DNA from: Micromonospora echinospora
GTDB lineage: Bacteria; Actinomycetota; Actinomycetes; Mycobacteriales; Micromonosporaceae
Length of the DNA stretch: 64,000 bases
Direction: 5' to 3'
NCBI RefSeq assembly: GCF_900091495.1
Contig: NZ_LT607413.1
Span: 3,735,001 to 3,799,000 of the forward strand
The notes below the pieces were generated by a model that was not told the DNA's origin, ran no database searches, and worked only from the letters and a program-made list of their open reading frames with translations. A program made the translations under genes and the position numbers. Shown one piece after another: positions 36,721 through 45,889 of the stretch (its first letter is position 1; each line of letters begins with the position of its first letter).

Positions 36721-37748
36721 CCCGCCCGGCGGGACCGGCGCCGGCACCGTCGGACGGCGCCGTCGCGCGGTCCGACGGGGATCCCACCGTCACCCGGGCC
36801 GACGTGGACGCCGCCGCCGGCCGGATCGCCGGGTACGTGCGGCGTACGCCGGTGCTCGCCGTCGACCCGGCGGAGGCCGGCGGGGACGCGGGGGACGCGG
36901 GGGACGGGGCCGGTGCGCTCTGGTTCAAGCTTGAACAGCTTCAAGAGACCGGCACCTTCAAGGCCCGGGGCGCGGTCAACCGGATCCGGTCGGCGGCCGA
37001 GGACGGCGAGCTGACCGCCGCCGGGGTGGTCACCGCGTCCGGGGGCAACGCCGGGGTCGCGGTGGCGTACGCCGCAGCCCGGCTCGGGGTGCCGGCGGAG
37101 ATCTTCGTGCCGACCATCTCCGCGCCGGCGAAGGTCCGCCGGCTGCACGCCCTCGGCGCGACCGTGGTGCAGGTCGGGCGGGAGTACGCCGAGGCGCACC
37201 AGGCCGCCACCGCCCGCGCCGCCGAGACCGGGGCCGCGTTCTGCCACGCGTACGACCAGCCGGCCATGGTGGCCGGGGCCGGCACCCTCGGGGTGGAGCT
37301 GTGGGAGCAGAGCGGCGGGGTGGACACCGTGCTGGTGGCCGTGGGCGGCGGTGGGCTGATGGCCGGGGTGGCCGCCGCCCTCGACGGGCTGGCCCGGGTG
37401 GTCGGGGTGGAGCCGGCCGGCGCGCCCACCCTGCACGCGGCCCTGGCAGCCCGACGACCGACGGACGTCACGGTGTCCGGGGTGGCCGCCGACTCGCTCG
37501 GCGCGCGCCGGCTCGGCCGGATCGCCTTCGACGTGGCGGTCGGCTGCGGCGTCCGGTCCGTGCTGGTCGACGACGACGACCTGGTGGCGGCGCGTCGCTG
37601 GCTGTGGGACCGGTACCGGCTGGTGGTGGAGCACGGCGCGGCGGCGGCCCTGGCGGCGTTGACCGCGGGCGTCTACCGTCCGGAGCCGGAGGAACGGGTG
37701 GCCGTGGTGCTCTGCGGCGCGAACACCGACCCCGCCGACCTCAGGTGA
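36717..37748 (+). CDS. PLP-dependent threonine/serine dehydratase
   Basis: Protein of 343 aa in the fold-type II PLP family. The Schiff-base Lys lies in ETGTFKARGAVN (Lys about residue 81). The serine/threonine substrate loop is TASGGNAGVA and the phosphate-binding loop is VGGGGLMAG (about 203-211). It lacks the C-terminal ACT domain of biosynthetic IlvA, so a catabolic threonine/serine dehydratase role is more likely. The first 25 residues are a Pro/Ala-rich extension. ATG overlaps the pepN stop by 4 bp, so the two are coupled. Confidence 0.9.
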   Translation: MTRPAGPAPAPSDGAVARSDGDPTVTRADVDAAAGRIAGYVRRTPVLAVDPAEAGGDAGDAGDGAGALWFKLEQLQETGTFKARGAVNRIRSAAEDGELTAAGVVTASGGNAGVAVAYAAARLGVPAEIFVPTISAPAKVRRLHALGATVVQVGREYAEAHQAATARAAETGAAFCHAYDQPAMVAGAGTLGVELWEQSGGVDTVLVAVGGGGLMAGVAAALDGLARVVGVEPAGAPTLHAALAARRPTDVTVSGVAADSLGARRLGRIAFDVAVGCGVRSVLVDDDDLVAARRWLWDRYRLVVEHGAAAALAALTAGVYRPEPEERVAVVLCGANTDPADLR

Positions 37749-37829
37749 GCGGCGGCGGTCGCTGTGACCGCTGCCGCACCCGGAGAGCAGGGCAGGTCAG
37801 CCGCGTCCGGACGGGCATACGATCTCCGG

Positions 37830-38459
37830 ATGGAGGAAGACATCCGGCGGATCGGGATCATGGGGGGCACCTTCGACCCGATCCACCACGGCCACCTCGT
37901 GGCGGCCAGTGAGGTCGCCGACCGGTTCGGGCTGGATGAGGTGGTCTTCGTCCCCACCGGGCAGCCGTGGCAGAAGGCCGACGAGGCGGTCAGCCCGCCC
38001 GAGGACCGCTACCTGATGACGGTGGTCGCCACCGCCTCCAACCCGCGCTTCCAGGTCAGCCGGGTCGACATCGACCGGGGCGGCCCCACCTACACCGTCG
38101 ACACCCTGCGTGACCTGCACGCCGAGTACGGCCCGAAGGTGCAGCTCTACTTCATCACCGGCGCGGACGCGCTGGCCCGGATCCTCTCCTGGAAGGACCT
38201 GGACGAGATCTTCGAGCTGGCCCACTTCATCGCGGTCACCCGGCCGGGGTTCGAACTCTCCGACGCGCACCTGCCCGCCGACACGGTGAGCCTGGTGCAG
38301 GTGCCGGCGATGGCGATCTCGTCGACCGACTGCCGGGCGAGGGTGGCCCGGGGCGAACCGGTGTGGTACCTGGTTCCCGACGGTGTGGTGCAGTACATCG
38401 CCAAGCGGGGGCTCTACCAGGGCACGCAGCCGCCCGGTTCGTCCCGGGAAGTCCGCTAG
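37830..38459 (+). CDS. nadD: Nicotinate-nucleotide adenylyltransferase
   Basis: Makes deamido-NAD from nicotinate mononucleotide and ATP. The 209-aa protein has the nucleotidyltransferase motif [12 protein letters not shown] (about residues 11-22) and the C-terminal [20 protein letters not shown] (SSTxxR, ATP binding). The ATG at 37830 leaves a short MEEDIRR lead before the conserved IGIMGG. It begins the block nadD-rsfS-phosphatase-degV, the same order as M. tuberculosis Rv2421c onward. Confidence 0.96.
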   Translation: MEEDIRRIGIMGGTFDPIHHGHLVAASEVADRFGLDEVVFVPTGQPWQKADEAVSPPEDRYLMTVVATASNPRFQVSRVDIDRGGPTYTVDTLRDLHAEYGPKVQLYFITGADALARILSWKDLDEIFELAHFIAVTRPGFELSDAHLPADTVSLVQVPAMAISSTDCRARVARGEPVWYLVPDGVVQYIAKRGLYQGTQPPGSSREVR

Positions 38460-38536
38460 TCGACCGGAACTCACGCGTCACTCCCGCGCCACGTGTGAGA
38501 CGCTAGGAGGATCGCACGGTTGATCGAAGGAGAACG

Positions 38537-38950
38537 GTGACAGTTTCCGACCGCGCCCACGAGCTGGCGACCGCGGCCGCCCAGGCCGCAGCCGACAAGA
38601 AGGCGCAGGACATCGTCATCATCGACGTGGGCGACCAGCTCGCCATCACCGACGCCTTCCTGCTCGCCTCCGCCCCGAACGAGCGTCAGGTGCTCGCCAT
38701 CGTGGACGCGATCGAGGAACGCCTGCTGGAGCTGCCGGAGAAGGCGAAGCCGGTCCGGCGGGAGGGCGAGCGGGGCGGCCGCTGGGTGCTGCTCGACTAC
38801 GTCGACATCGTGGTCCACGTCCAGCACACCGAGGAACGCGAGTTCTACGCCCTCGACCGGCTCTGGAAGGACTGCCCGACCGTCCCGTTCGTCGACCGGG
38901 ACCTGGTCGAGGCCGACGCCACCGCCGGGTCCGCGGCTCCTGCCGAATGA
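38537..38950 (+). CDS. rsfS: Ribosomal silencing factor RsfS
   Basis: Binds ribosomal protein L14 and blocks subunit joining when nutrients run low. The 137-aa protein has the family core DIVIIDVGDQLAITDAFLLAS (about 26-46, split here only for description) and WVLLDYVDIVVHV. GTG at 38537 has AAGGAG about 4 nt upstream. The stop overlaps the phosphatase ATG by 4 bp. Its place right after nadD is the standard bacterial arrangement. Confidence 0.95.
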   Translation: MTVSDRAHELATAAAQAAADKKAQDIVIIDVGDQLAITDAFLLASAPNERQVLAIVDAIEERLLELPEKAKPVRREGERGGRWVLLDYVDIVVHVQHTEEREFYALDRLWKDCPTVPFVDRDLVEADATAGSAAPAE

Positions 38951-39615
38951 CCCGGCTGATCGTCTGGCGGCACGGCAACACCGACTGGAACAACGCCCGA
39001 CGGGTGCAGGGGCAGACCGACGTGCCCCTCAACGAGCGGGGCCGCGAGCAGGCGCTGGCCGCCGCGCCGCTGCTCGCCGCACTCCGCCCGGACGTCATCG
39101 TCGCAAGTGACCTGAGCCGCGCGGCGGACACCGCCGCCGCGCTGGCCGCGCTCACCGGCCTGCCGGTCCGCACCGACCCGCGACTGCGCGAACGCTACTT
39201 CGGGCAGTGGCAGGGGCTGCTGCTCGACGAGGTGATCGAACGTTTTCCCGCCGAGTACGCCCGCTGGCGGGCCGGTGACCCCGATCCGGGCGCCGGGGTG
39301 GAGAGCCTCGACGACCTCGGCAAGCGGGTTGGCAGCGGATTCCAGGCCGCCGTCGACGCCGTACCCGGCGGCACCGTGGTGGTCGCCACCCACGGCGGCG
39401 GGGCCCGGCAGGGCTGCGGCCACCTGCTCGGCTGGGGCCACGACGTGCTGGCCACCGTCCTCTCCCTGGCCAACTGCCACTGGACCGAGCTGCGCCACGA
39501 CGAGGTCCGCGGCTGGCAGCTCCGGGCCCACAACGTCGGGGTGCCGGCCGTCGGCGTTCCCGCCGGGGCCGGCGACTCCGGGCGAGGCGCCCCGGCGTCC
39601 GCCGAGGCGGTCTGA
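38947..39615 (+). CDS. Histidine phosphatase family protein (GpgP-like)
   Basis: Protein of 222 aa in the phosphoglycerate-mutase-like branch. The catalytic His is in RHGNTDWN (His9) and the second His is in VATHGGG (about 143). In M. tuberculosis the gene at this place (Rv2419c, after rsfS) is glucosyl-3-phosphoglycerate phosphatase, needed for methylglucose lipopolysaccharide. That function is likely but not proven here, and the next mycobacterial gene (octT) is missing. The C-terminal ~25 residues are a low-complexity Gly/Ala tail. Coupled to rsfS by ATGA overlap. Confidence 0.9.
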   Translation: MTRLIVWRHGNTDWNNARRVQGQTDVPLNERGREQALAAAPLLAALRPDVIVASDLSRAADTAAALAALTGLPVRTDPRLRERYFGQWQGLLLDEVIERFPAEYARWRAGDPDPGAGVESLDDLGKRVGSGFQAAVDAVPGGTVVVATHGGGARQGCGHLLGWGHDVLATVLSLANCHWTELRHDEVRGWQLRAHNVGVPAVGVPAGAGDSGRGAPASAEAV

Positions 39616-39668
39616 CCCGTACCGTCGCCCGGGCCGGACCGCTCCAGGCCGACGGGAGGCCGACGACC

Positions 39669-39729
39669 CGGTCCGGCCGGTACGACGCTGGCGGGGCCGG
39701 TCCAGCCGGTAGGACGCCGACGGGACCGG
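39669..39729. repeat. Imperfect tandem repeat between phosphatase and degV genes
   Basis: Two imperfect ~30-bp units built on CCGGTCC(G/A)GCCGGTA(C/G)GACGC in the 167-bp gap 39616-39782. The second unit shares GGTCCAGCCGGTA with the repeat array near 31966-32000. No other feature is seen in this gap. Confidence 0.5.
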
Positions 39730-39782
39730 TCGGTGCCGGCGCGAGGTCGGCGACCCGCCCCGACATCGACTAGCGTGCGGGC

Positions 39783-40631
39783 ATGCCCGTCGCGGTCGTC
39801 ACCGACTCCACCGCCTACCTGCCACCCGAACTGGTGCGTACACACCGGCTGACCGTGGTGCCGCTGACCGTCGTGCTCAACGGCGCGGAGGGCCTGGAAG
39901 GGGTCGAGACCCGCCCCGACGACGCCACCCGGGCGCTCGGCGCGCGCCGGGTGTCGGTGAGCACGTCCCGGCCGGCTCCCGAGCAGTTCGGGCGCACGTA
40001 CCGCCGGCTGCTGGACGAGGGAGCCGACGGGGTGGTCTCCGTGCACCTCTCCGCCGAACTCTCCGGCACCGTCGAGGGGGCTCGCGTCGCCGCCGCCGAA
40101 CTCGACGGCCGGGTCGCCGTCGTGGACAGCCGGTCCGCCGGGATGGGCATCGGGTTTCCGGTGCTCGCCGCCGTCCGGGCCGCCGAGGAGGGCACCGACC
40201 TCGCCGGGGTACGCGACGCGGCGCTCGCCGCGGTGGACCGCACCCGCGTCCTGTTCTACGTCGACACGTTGGAGTTCCTCCGCCGGGGCGGCCGGATCAA
40301 CGCCGCCGAGGCGCTGCTCGGCACGGCGCTCTCGGTCAAGCCGATCATGCACATGGTCGACGGGGCGATCGTGCTGCGGGAGAAGGTCCGTACCGCCAGC
40401 CGGGGGGTGGCCCGCCTGGTGGACCTCGCCGTCGAGGCGGCCGGTGACGACCAGGTGGACCTCGCCGTGCACCACCTGGCCGCCCCGCAACGGGCCGAGC
40501 AACTGTTCGACGCGTTGCGCGACCGGTTCGGCGAGCGGCTGCACGACACGTACCTCACCGAGGCGGGAGCGGTGGTCGCCGCCCACGCCGGACCGGGACT
40601 GGCGTCGGTGGTGGTGCACCGGCGGCCGTAG
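39783..40631 (+). CDS. DegV family fatty-acid-binding protein
   Basis: Protein of 282 aa. It has the DegV opening VAVVTDSTAYLPPEL (about 3-17), the SRPAPEQF and VHLSAELSGTVEGA blocks (ligand pocket) and VLFYVDTLEFLRRGGRI followed by SVKPIMHMVDG. DegV proteins bind single fatty acids, and FakB relatives present them to a kinase; no kinase gene is nearby. The position after the phosphatase gene matches M. tuberculosis Rv2417c. ATG at 39783. Confidence 0.94.
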   Translation: MPVAVVTDSTAYLPPELVRTHRLTVVPLTVVLNGAEGLEGVETRPDDATRALGARRVSVSTSRPAPEQFGRTYRRLLDEGADGVVSVHLSAELSGTVEGARVAAAELDGRVAVVDSRSAGMGIGFPVLAAVRAAEEGTDLAGVRDAALAAVDRTRVLFYVDTLEFLRRGGRINAAEALLGTALSVKPIMHMVDGAIVLREKVRTASRGVARLVDLAVEAAGDDQVDLAVHHLAAPQRAEQLFDALRDRFGERLHDTYLTEAGAVVAAHAGPGLASVVVHRRP

Positions 40632-40795
40632 GCGGGCGGCCCCGAACGGCCTGCTCCGGCCACGGCTGCCGCCCGTCGACCCCGACCGCTAGCACATCCG
40701 GCCATGATCAGGGCGTTGTCCACAGGCGGCTCGCCCGTCCACAGGTGACCCGGCGCGGGCCACGTCCCCGGGGTCCGCCGGCCTACCGTCGCGCC

Positions 40796-41674
40796 GTGTC
40801 CGACGACCAGGAGACCGAGGTGGGCCGGCGGCTGCGGCGGCTGCTTCCCGTGCGCAGCGGCCGGGTGCCCGAGCCGTTCGTCGCACCGGTCCGAGAGTTC
40901 CGTCCGTTCCCGGCTGTCGGCCGTCCGTCCCTGCGGGACGCCGGTCCGCTCCCGGAGGACAGCAGCGGGCCGGAACCGCCCCGGTCGACGTCATCCGACC
41001 AGCCCGCCGCGTCGACAGCGGGCGTGGTGATGCCGGCACTGCCCGGTCCGGGCGCCTTCGACCCGGGGCGACGGGGCGTCCGGGCGCTCGCCGTGGTCGC
41101 GGCCCTGGTGGTGCTCGGGGCCGGATTCTGGGCCTGGCGGTCCCGGCCACAGGTGGAGCCGGTGGCGGCGCCGACCGCGTCGGCCGGGTCGGCCGTCGAC
41201 GCCGCCACCGAGCCGCCGTCGGGCAGTGGCGCGGCCGAGCTGGTGGTGGCGGTCGCCGGCCGGGTACGTCGTCCCGGGCTGGTCCGGCTGCCCGCCGGTG
41301 CCCGGGTCGCCGACGCGATCGAGGCGGCCGGTGGCGCGCAGCCGGGCGTGGACGTCGCCCTGCTCAACCCGGCCCGCAGGGTCACCGACGGCGAGCTGAT
41401 CGTCGTCGGGGTGACCCCGCCGCCGGGCGCCGGTCCGCCCACCGCCGCAGCGGCACCCGGCGCGGCCGGGCCGGCGGCGGCCGGGAAGGTCAACCTGAAC
41501 ACGGCCACCGTGGCACAGCTCGACACGCTGCCCGGGGTCGGTCCGGTGCTCGCCCAGCGGATCGTCGACCACCGCGACCAGCAGGGTGGCTTCCGGTCGG
41601 TGGGCGACCTGCGTCAGGTCGAGGGCATCGGGGACGCCCGTTACGAGCAACTCAAGGACCTGGTGACGGTGTGA
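40796..41674 (+). CDS. comEA: ComEA family DNA-binding membrane protein
   Basis: Protein of 292 aa. A disordered N-terminal arm (~95 residues) and one membrane segment (ALAVVAALVVLGAGFWAW, about 100-117) precede an external SLBB-type domain (VVAVAGRVRRPGLVRLPAGARV). The last ~65 residues are a helix-hairpin-helix pair (KVNLNTATVAQLDTLPGVGP), the DNA-binding domain of competence proteins. GTG at 40796 was chosen because the frame upstream is not conserved-looking; there is no clear ribosome site. Coupled to comEC by GTGA overlap. A role in DNA uptake is known in other bacteria, not shown in this lineage. Confidence 0.92.
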   Translation: MSDDQETEVGRRLRRLLPVRSGRVPEPFVAPVREFRPFPAVGRPSLRDAGPLPEDSSGPEPPRSTSSDQPAASTAGVVMPALPGPGAFDPGRRGVRALAVVAALVVLGAGFWAWRSRPQVEPVAAPTASAGSAVDAATEPPSGSGAAELVVAVAGRVRRPGLVRLPAGARVADAIEAAGGAQPGVDVALLNPARRVTDGELIVVGVTPPPGAGPPTAAAAPGAAGPAAAGKVNLNTATVAQLDTLPGVGPVLAQRIVDHRDQQGGFRSVGDLRQVEGIGDARYEQLKDLVTV

Positions 41675-44073
41675 CCCGCCCCGACATCGCACCCGGCCCG
41701 GCGCACCCGGCCGGCGATCCGGCCCCTGACCTGCGGCTGGCCGGGCTCGCCGGGGCGGCCTGGCTGACCGCTCTAGCCGGACTGCACCTCTCCGCCCCGG
41801 TCGGTGCGCTGCTGGCCACGGTCGCCGCCGTCCTCGCCGGCACGCTCGCCGTCCACCTGCTCGGCCGGCTCGGTCGACCGCGCGAACCCGTCCGGCGGTA
41901 CGGGTGGATCGCCGTCGCCGTGCTGCTCGGCGTGGTCTGCGGCGGCGCGGCCACCAGCGCCCGGTTGACCGCCCGGGACGCGGCCGTCATCCGTGCCCTG
42001 ACCCACACCCGTGCCCCGGTCACCGCGGACCTGGTCGTCCGGGACGATCCGCGTCCCGTCCGGGGCGCGGCCGGTCGACCGGCCATGCTGCTGGTCTCGG
42101 CCGACCTGGTCACCGTGACCGGGCCGGACGGGCGACGGGTCGACGCCCCGGTCCGCCTCCTGGTGCTCGCCACCGACCCGGCGTGGCGTCCGCTCCTGCC
42201 CGGCCAACGGCTGACCGCCGAGGGGCGGCTTGCCGAGCCACGCGGCGGCGACCTGACCGGCGCGGTGCTCACCGCCAGCGGCCCACCGACGCCGCTAGGT
42301 GAGCCCAGCCGGGCGCAGCGCGTCGCCGGCACCCTCCGCGCCGGGCTGCAACGAGCCTGTGCCCCGCTGCCGGACGACCCGGGTGGGCTGCTGCCCGGTC
42401 TGGTGGTCGGCGACACCAGCCGGCTGCCACCGGCCGTGGAGGAGGACTTCGAGGCCACCGGCATGACCCACCTGAACGCCGTCTCCGGCTCCAACGTGGC
42501 GATCGTGGTGGGCGCGGTGCTGCTGCTCGCCCGCTGGGCGCGGGCCGGCCCCCGACTGGCCGTCGTGCTCTGCGGGCTCGCCCTGGTCGGGTTCGTCATC
42601 CTGGTCCGACCGTCCCCGAGCGTCGTGCGGGCGGCCACCATGGGCGCGATCGGACTGGCCGCGCTCGCCGCCGGACGGTCCCGGGCTGCGCTGCCCGCCC
42701 TGGCCGCCGCCGTGACCGTGCTCGTGCTGGTCGACCCGGAGCTGGCCGGTGATCCCGGGTTCGCCCTCTCCGTCCTGGCCACCGCCGGGCTGCTGCTGCT
42801 CGCCCCACGGTGGCGTGACGGACTGCGCCGGCGCGGCGTACCGGCTGGTCTGGCCGAGGCGCTCGCCGTGCCGGCCGCCGCGCAGCTCGCCTGCGGCCCG
42901 GTGGTCGCCGGGCTCTCCGGCACGGTCAGTCTGGTGGCGGTCCCGGCGAACCTGCTCGCGGTGCCGGCGATCGCGCCGGCCACGGTGCTCGGCGTGGTGT
43001 CCGCGGTGCTCTCCCCGGTCTGGCCGGCCGCCGCCGAGTTCGTCGCCTGGCTGGCGAGCTGGCCGGCGTGGTGGCTGGTCAGCGTCGCCCAGTACGGCGC
43101 GCGGTTGCCGGCGGGCACGCTGCCCTGGCCGGGCGGGGTCGCCGGCGGGCTGCTGCTGGCGGCGCTGACCGTCGCGTTGCTGGTGGCCGCCCGGCGGACG
43201 GTGGTCCGGCGGGCGGTCGCCGTGGTGGGGGTCGCCGCCGTGCTGGGCGCGTTACCGGTGCGCCTGGTGGCGAGCGGGTGGCCGCCGGCGGGCTGGGTGG
43301 TGGCGGTGTGCGCGGTCGGCCAGGGCGACCTGGTCGTGCTCCCGGTGGCGGCGGGCCGGGCCGTGGTGGTGGACGCCGGCCCCGACCCGGCCGCCGCCGA
43401 CGGCTGCCTTCGCCGGCTGGGCGTCCGGCAGGTGTCGCTGCTCGTGGTCAGCCACTTCCACGCCGACCACACCGCCGGTGTCGGCGGGGTGTTCCGGTCG
43501 CGGCGGGTGTCGGCGGTGGTGACCCCACGATGGCCGGAGCCGGAGGCCGGGCGGGACCTCGTCCGGTCGGCGGCGACGGTGGGCGGGGCACCGGTGGCGC
43601 CGGTCGGTGCCGGGTGGACGTTCCGTGCCGGCCGGGTGGCGCTGGACCTGCTCGGCCCGCCGTACCCGATCCGGGGCACCCGGTCCGACCCGAACAACAA
43701 CTCGGTGGTGCTGCTCGCCCGGGTGGACGGGGTGCGGATCCTGCTCGCCGGCGACGCCGAGACCGAGGAGCAGCGGGCGATGCTGGACCGGGCACCGTCC
43801 GGAACGCTCCGGGTCGACGTGCTGAAGGTGGCCCACCACGGCTCCGCCTACCAGGATCCGGCCTTTCTCGACGCGACCCGTCCGGCGGTGGCGCTGGTGC
43901 CGGTCGGCGTCGACAACGACTACGGGCATCCGAATCCGGCCGTGTTGTCCAGGCTGGCCCGGGGCGGTGCCCGGGTGCTGCGGACCGACACCGAGGGGGA
44001 CCTGGCGGTGGTGACCGTGGACGGGCGCCTGGCGGTGGTGGCACGGGGCGTGGAGCCGGGCCGCCGTCGGTAG
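41671..44073 (+). CDS. comEC: ComEC/Rec2 family competence protein
   Basis: Protein of 800 aa. It has an N-terminal membrane domain, a central competence domain with the typical HLNAVSGSNVAIVVGAVLLL block (about 267-286) and many membrane helices. The C-terminal metallo-beta-lactamase domain carries HFHADHTAG (about 595-603) and HHGSAYQDP. It is the predicted inner-membrane channel for single-stranded DNA, with a possible nuclease tail. GTG start overlaps the comEA stop. Followed by holA, as in mycobacteria. Confidence 0.95.
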   Translation: MTRPDIAPGPAHPAGDPAPDLRLAGLAGAAWLTALAGLHLSAPVGALLATVAAVLAGTLAVHLLGRLGRPREPVRRYGWIAVAVLLGVVCGGAATSARLTARDAAVIRALTHTRAPVTADLVVRDDPRPVRGAAGRPAMLLVSADLVTVTGPDGRRVDAPVRLLVLATDPAWRPLLPGQRLTAEGRLAEPRGGDLTGAVLTASGPPTPLGEPSRAQRVAGTLRAGLQRACAPLPDDPGGLLPGLVVGDTSRLPPAVEEDFEATGMTHLNAVSGSNVAIVVGAVLLLARWARAGPRLAVVLCGLALVGFVILVRPSPSVVRAATMGAIGLAALAAGRSRAALPALAAAVTVLVLVDPELAGDPGFALSVLATAGLLLLAPRWRDGLRRRGVPAGLAEALAVPAAAQLACGPVVAGLSGTVSLVAVPANLLAVPAIAPATVLGVVSAVLSPVWPAAAEFVAWLASWPAWWLVSVAQYGARLPAGTLPWPGGVAGGLLLAALTVALLVAARRTVVRRAVAVVGVAAVLGALPVRLVASGWPPAGWVVAVCAVGQGDLVVLPVAAGRAVVVDAGPDPAAADGCLRRLGVRQVSLLVVSHFHADHTAGVGGVFRSRRVSAVVTPRWPEPEAGRDLVRSAATVGGAPVAPVGAGWTFRAGRVALDLLGPPYPIRGTRSDPNNNSVVLLARVDGVRILLAGDAETEEQRAMLDRAPSGTLRVDVLKVAHHGSAYQDPAFLDATRPAVALVPVGVDNDYGHPNPAVLSRLARGGARVLRTDTEGDLAVVTVDGRLAVVARGVEPGRRR

Positions 44074-44220
44074 GACGCATCCCCGTCGGTCCTCACCGAC
44101 ACCAGATGCATTGCCCGAAAAAGATGCGGATCGAGTTATATGTCTGGATTTGCGCTGAGTGCGGGCTCCGCCGTCGCGGCGGCGGCGAGCAGGCACGATG
44201 TGCTTCCGGAGCGTGCGAAT

Positions 44221-45201
44221 ATGGGCGGCGTGACCCCCGCCAGCCTCGCTCCCATTCTGCTCGTCCTCGGCGACGAGGAACTGCTCGCCACGCGCGCCGT
44301 TTCCCAGGCCGTCGCCGAGACCCGCGCCGTCGACCCCGACGTGGACGTCCGGGAGTACCAGGCCGGCAGTCTCACCGTCGGCGAGATCGCCGAGATGCTC
44401 AGCCCGTCCCTCTTCGGCGGGCGGCGGGTGCTGATCCTCCGTGCCGGCCAGGACGCCCGCAAGGACCTGGTGACCGCGCTGCTGGCGTACGCGAAGGACC
44501 CGGACCCGGAGGTCTGCCTGGTCGTGCTGCACGTGGGCGGAGCCAAGGGCAAGGCGTTCGCCGACGGGCTGCGGGCCGCCGGGGCCACGGTGGTCCCGGC
44601 GGCGAAGCTGAAGGGCGACCGGGAACGGGTGGCCTTCGTCCGCGACGAGATCCGGCGCGCCGGGGGCAGGTGCACCGACGACGCCGCCCACGCGTTGCTC
44701 GCCGCCGTCGGCAACGACCTGCGTGAACTGGCCGCGGCCTGCTCCCAGCTCATGGCCGACACCGACGGGCGGATCGACGCCGACACGGTGGCCCGCTACT
44801 ACCGGGGGCGGGCCGAGGTGAGCGGTTTCACCGTGGCCGACGCCGTCATGGTCGGTGACGTGCCCGCCGCCCTGGAAGCCCTGCGCTGGGCCCTGCACGT
44901 CGGCGTCGACCCGGTCCCGATCGCCGACGCGCTCGCCGACGGGGTGCGGACGGTGGCCCGGGTCGCCTCGGCCGGTCGCGGGGACCCGTACCAGCTCGCC
45001 AGCACCCTCGGCATGCCCGCCTGGAAGATCAGGACCGCCCAGCAGCGGGCCCGGGGCTGGACGCCGGAGGGACTGGTACGCGCGATGCAGGTGGCCGCCG
45101 AGTGCAACGCGGCGGTCAAGGGAGGTGCGGACGACCGGGCGTACGCGCTGGAACGAGCGGTCTTCTCGGTGGCGGCGGCCCGGCAGGGCAGTACCCGGTG
45201 A
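44221..45201 (+). CDS. holA: DNA polymerase III subunit delta
   Basis: Clamp-loader delta subunit, which opens the sliding clamp. The 326-aa protein has the family opening PILLVLGDEELLATRAV, then SLFGGRRVLILR and the C-terminal collar domain with KIRTAQQRARGW and RAMQVAAECNAAVKG. ATG at 44221 has GGAG 9 nt upstream; GTG 44230 is an alternative, and an upstream ATG at 44140 would add a non-conserved tail. The 147-bp gap before it is notably A/T-richer (around 44105-44150) and probably holds the promoter. Its stop overlaps the next gene. Confidence 0.94.
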   Translation: MGGVTPASLAPILLVLGDEELLATRAVSQAVAETRAVDPDVDVREYQAGSLTVGEIAEMLSPSLFGGRRVLILRAGQDARKDLVTALLAYAKDPDPEVCLVVLHVGGAKGKAFADGLRAAGATVVPAAKLKGDRERVAFVRDEIRRAGGRCTDDAAHALLAAVGNDLRELAAACSQLMADTDGRIDADTVARYYRGRAEVSGFTVADAVMVGDVPAALEALRWALHVGVDPVPIADALADGVRTVARVASAGRGDPYQLASTLGMPAWKIRTAQQRARGWTPEGLVRAMQVAAECNAAVKGGADDRAYALERAVFSVAAARQGSTR

Positions 45202-45743
45202 CCGGGCCGACGCGGACCGGATGGGCGACCCTCGCGGCGGACGAGGAGCGGTACCGTCCGCTGTACGCGCGGGTCCTCGGATTGCGGTTCGTCAACCCCG
45301 GCGGGGTGCTCTGCTTTCTCTTCTTCGAGGGCGCGGTGGCGCTCGCCGCCCTGCTCGCCCTCGCCGAACTGGTCAGTTGGTGGGCGGTGCTGCTGCTGCC
45401 GGCCGCCGTGGCGGTGATGGTCAAGCTGAACGACATCGTGGCGGCCTCGGTGGTCCGCACCGCCGCCCTCGTCCCCGAGCAGGAGCGGGACCGGTTCCGT
45501 CGGCAGATCGAACCGGCGGTGGGGCGGGCGCCGGTGCCCGCCCGCGCGGCGGACCGTCGGGGCAGGACCCCGGCCGGACACCCCGTCGACCCGGCCACCG
45601 GCCGGGCATCCTGGATCCCCGCTGAGGTGGTGTCGGTCCACCGAGTCGAGCCGACCGGCCGGAAGAAGGTCGATTCGCGCCGGCCGGCGGTCGAACCCGA
45701 CCGGTGGCACGTGGAGCCGGACAACCGCCCGACCCGACCCTGA
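45198..45743 (+). CDS. Hypothetical membrane protein
   Basis: Protein of 181 aa, not recognised. A soluble lead (about 35 residues) is followed by two adjacent hydrophobic segments (VLCFLFFEGAVALAALLALAE; VSWWAVLLLPAAVAVMV). A basic, disordered C-terminal half with many Arg/Pro follows. GTG overlaps the holA stop (GTGA), so it is coupled to the clamp-loader gene. Whether this reflects function is unclear. It converges with rpsT across a shared terminator. Confidence 0.8.
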   Translation: MTGPTRTGWATLAADEERYRPLYARVLGLRFVNPGGVLCFLFFEGAVALAALLALAELVSWWAVLLLPAAVAVMVKLNDIVAASVVRTAALVPEQERDRFRRQIEPAVGRAPVPARAADRRGRTPAGHPVDPATGRASWIPAEVVSVHRVEPTGRKKVDSRRPAVEPDRWHVEPDNRPTRP

Positions 45744-45833
45744 GCCGGCGTACCTGGTCGCCGTGGCACCGGCGCACCGGGTCGACCGCGACGAAAGAGC
45801 AGGTCGATCGGTGTGGGCGTGCCCCGGAAAGCC

Positions 45834-45866
45834 GAAACCCCCGGGGCCGTTCGGCCCGGGGGTTTC
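45834..45866. terminator. Bidirectional terminator between holA operon and rpsT
   Basis: GAAACCCCCGGGGCC (45834-45848) pairs with GGCCCGGGGGTTTC (45853-45866) around a GTTC loop, with one unpaired base. GTTTC/GAAA ends give partial U-tracts on both strands. It lies 24 bp beyond the rpsT stop on the minus strand and about 90 bp after the hypothetical membrane gene on the plus strand. Confidence 0.88.
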
Positions 45867-45889
45867 CGGTCAGATCGACGCTCGCCGGA

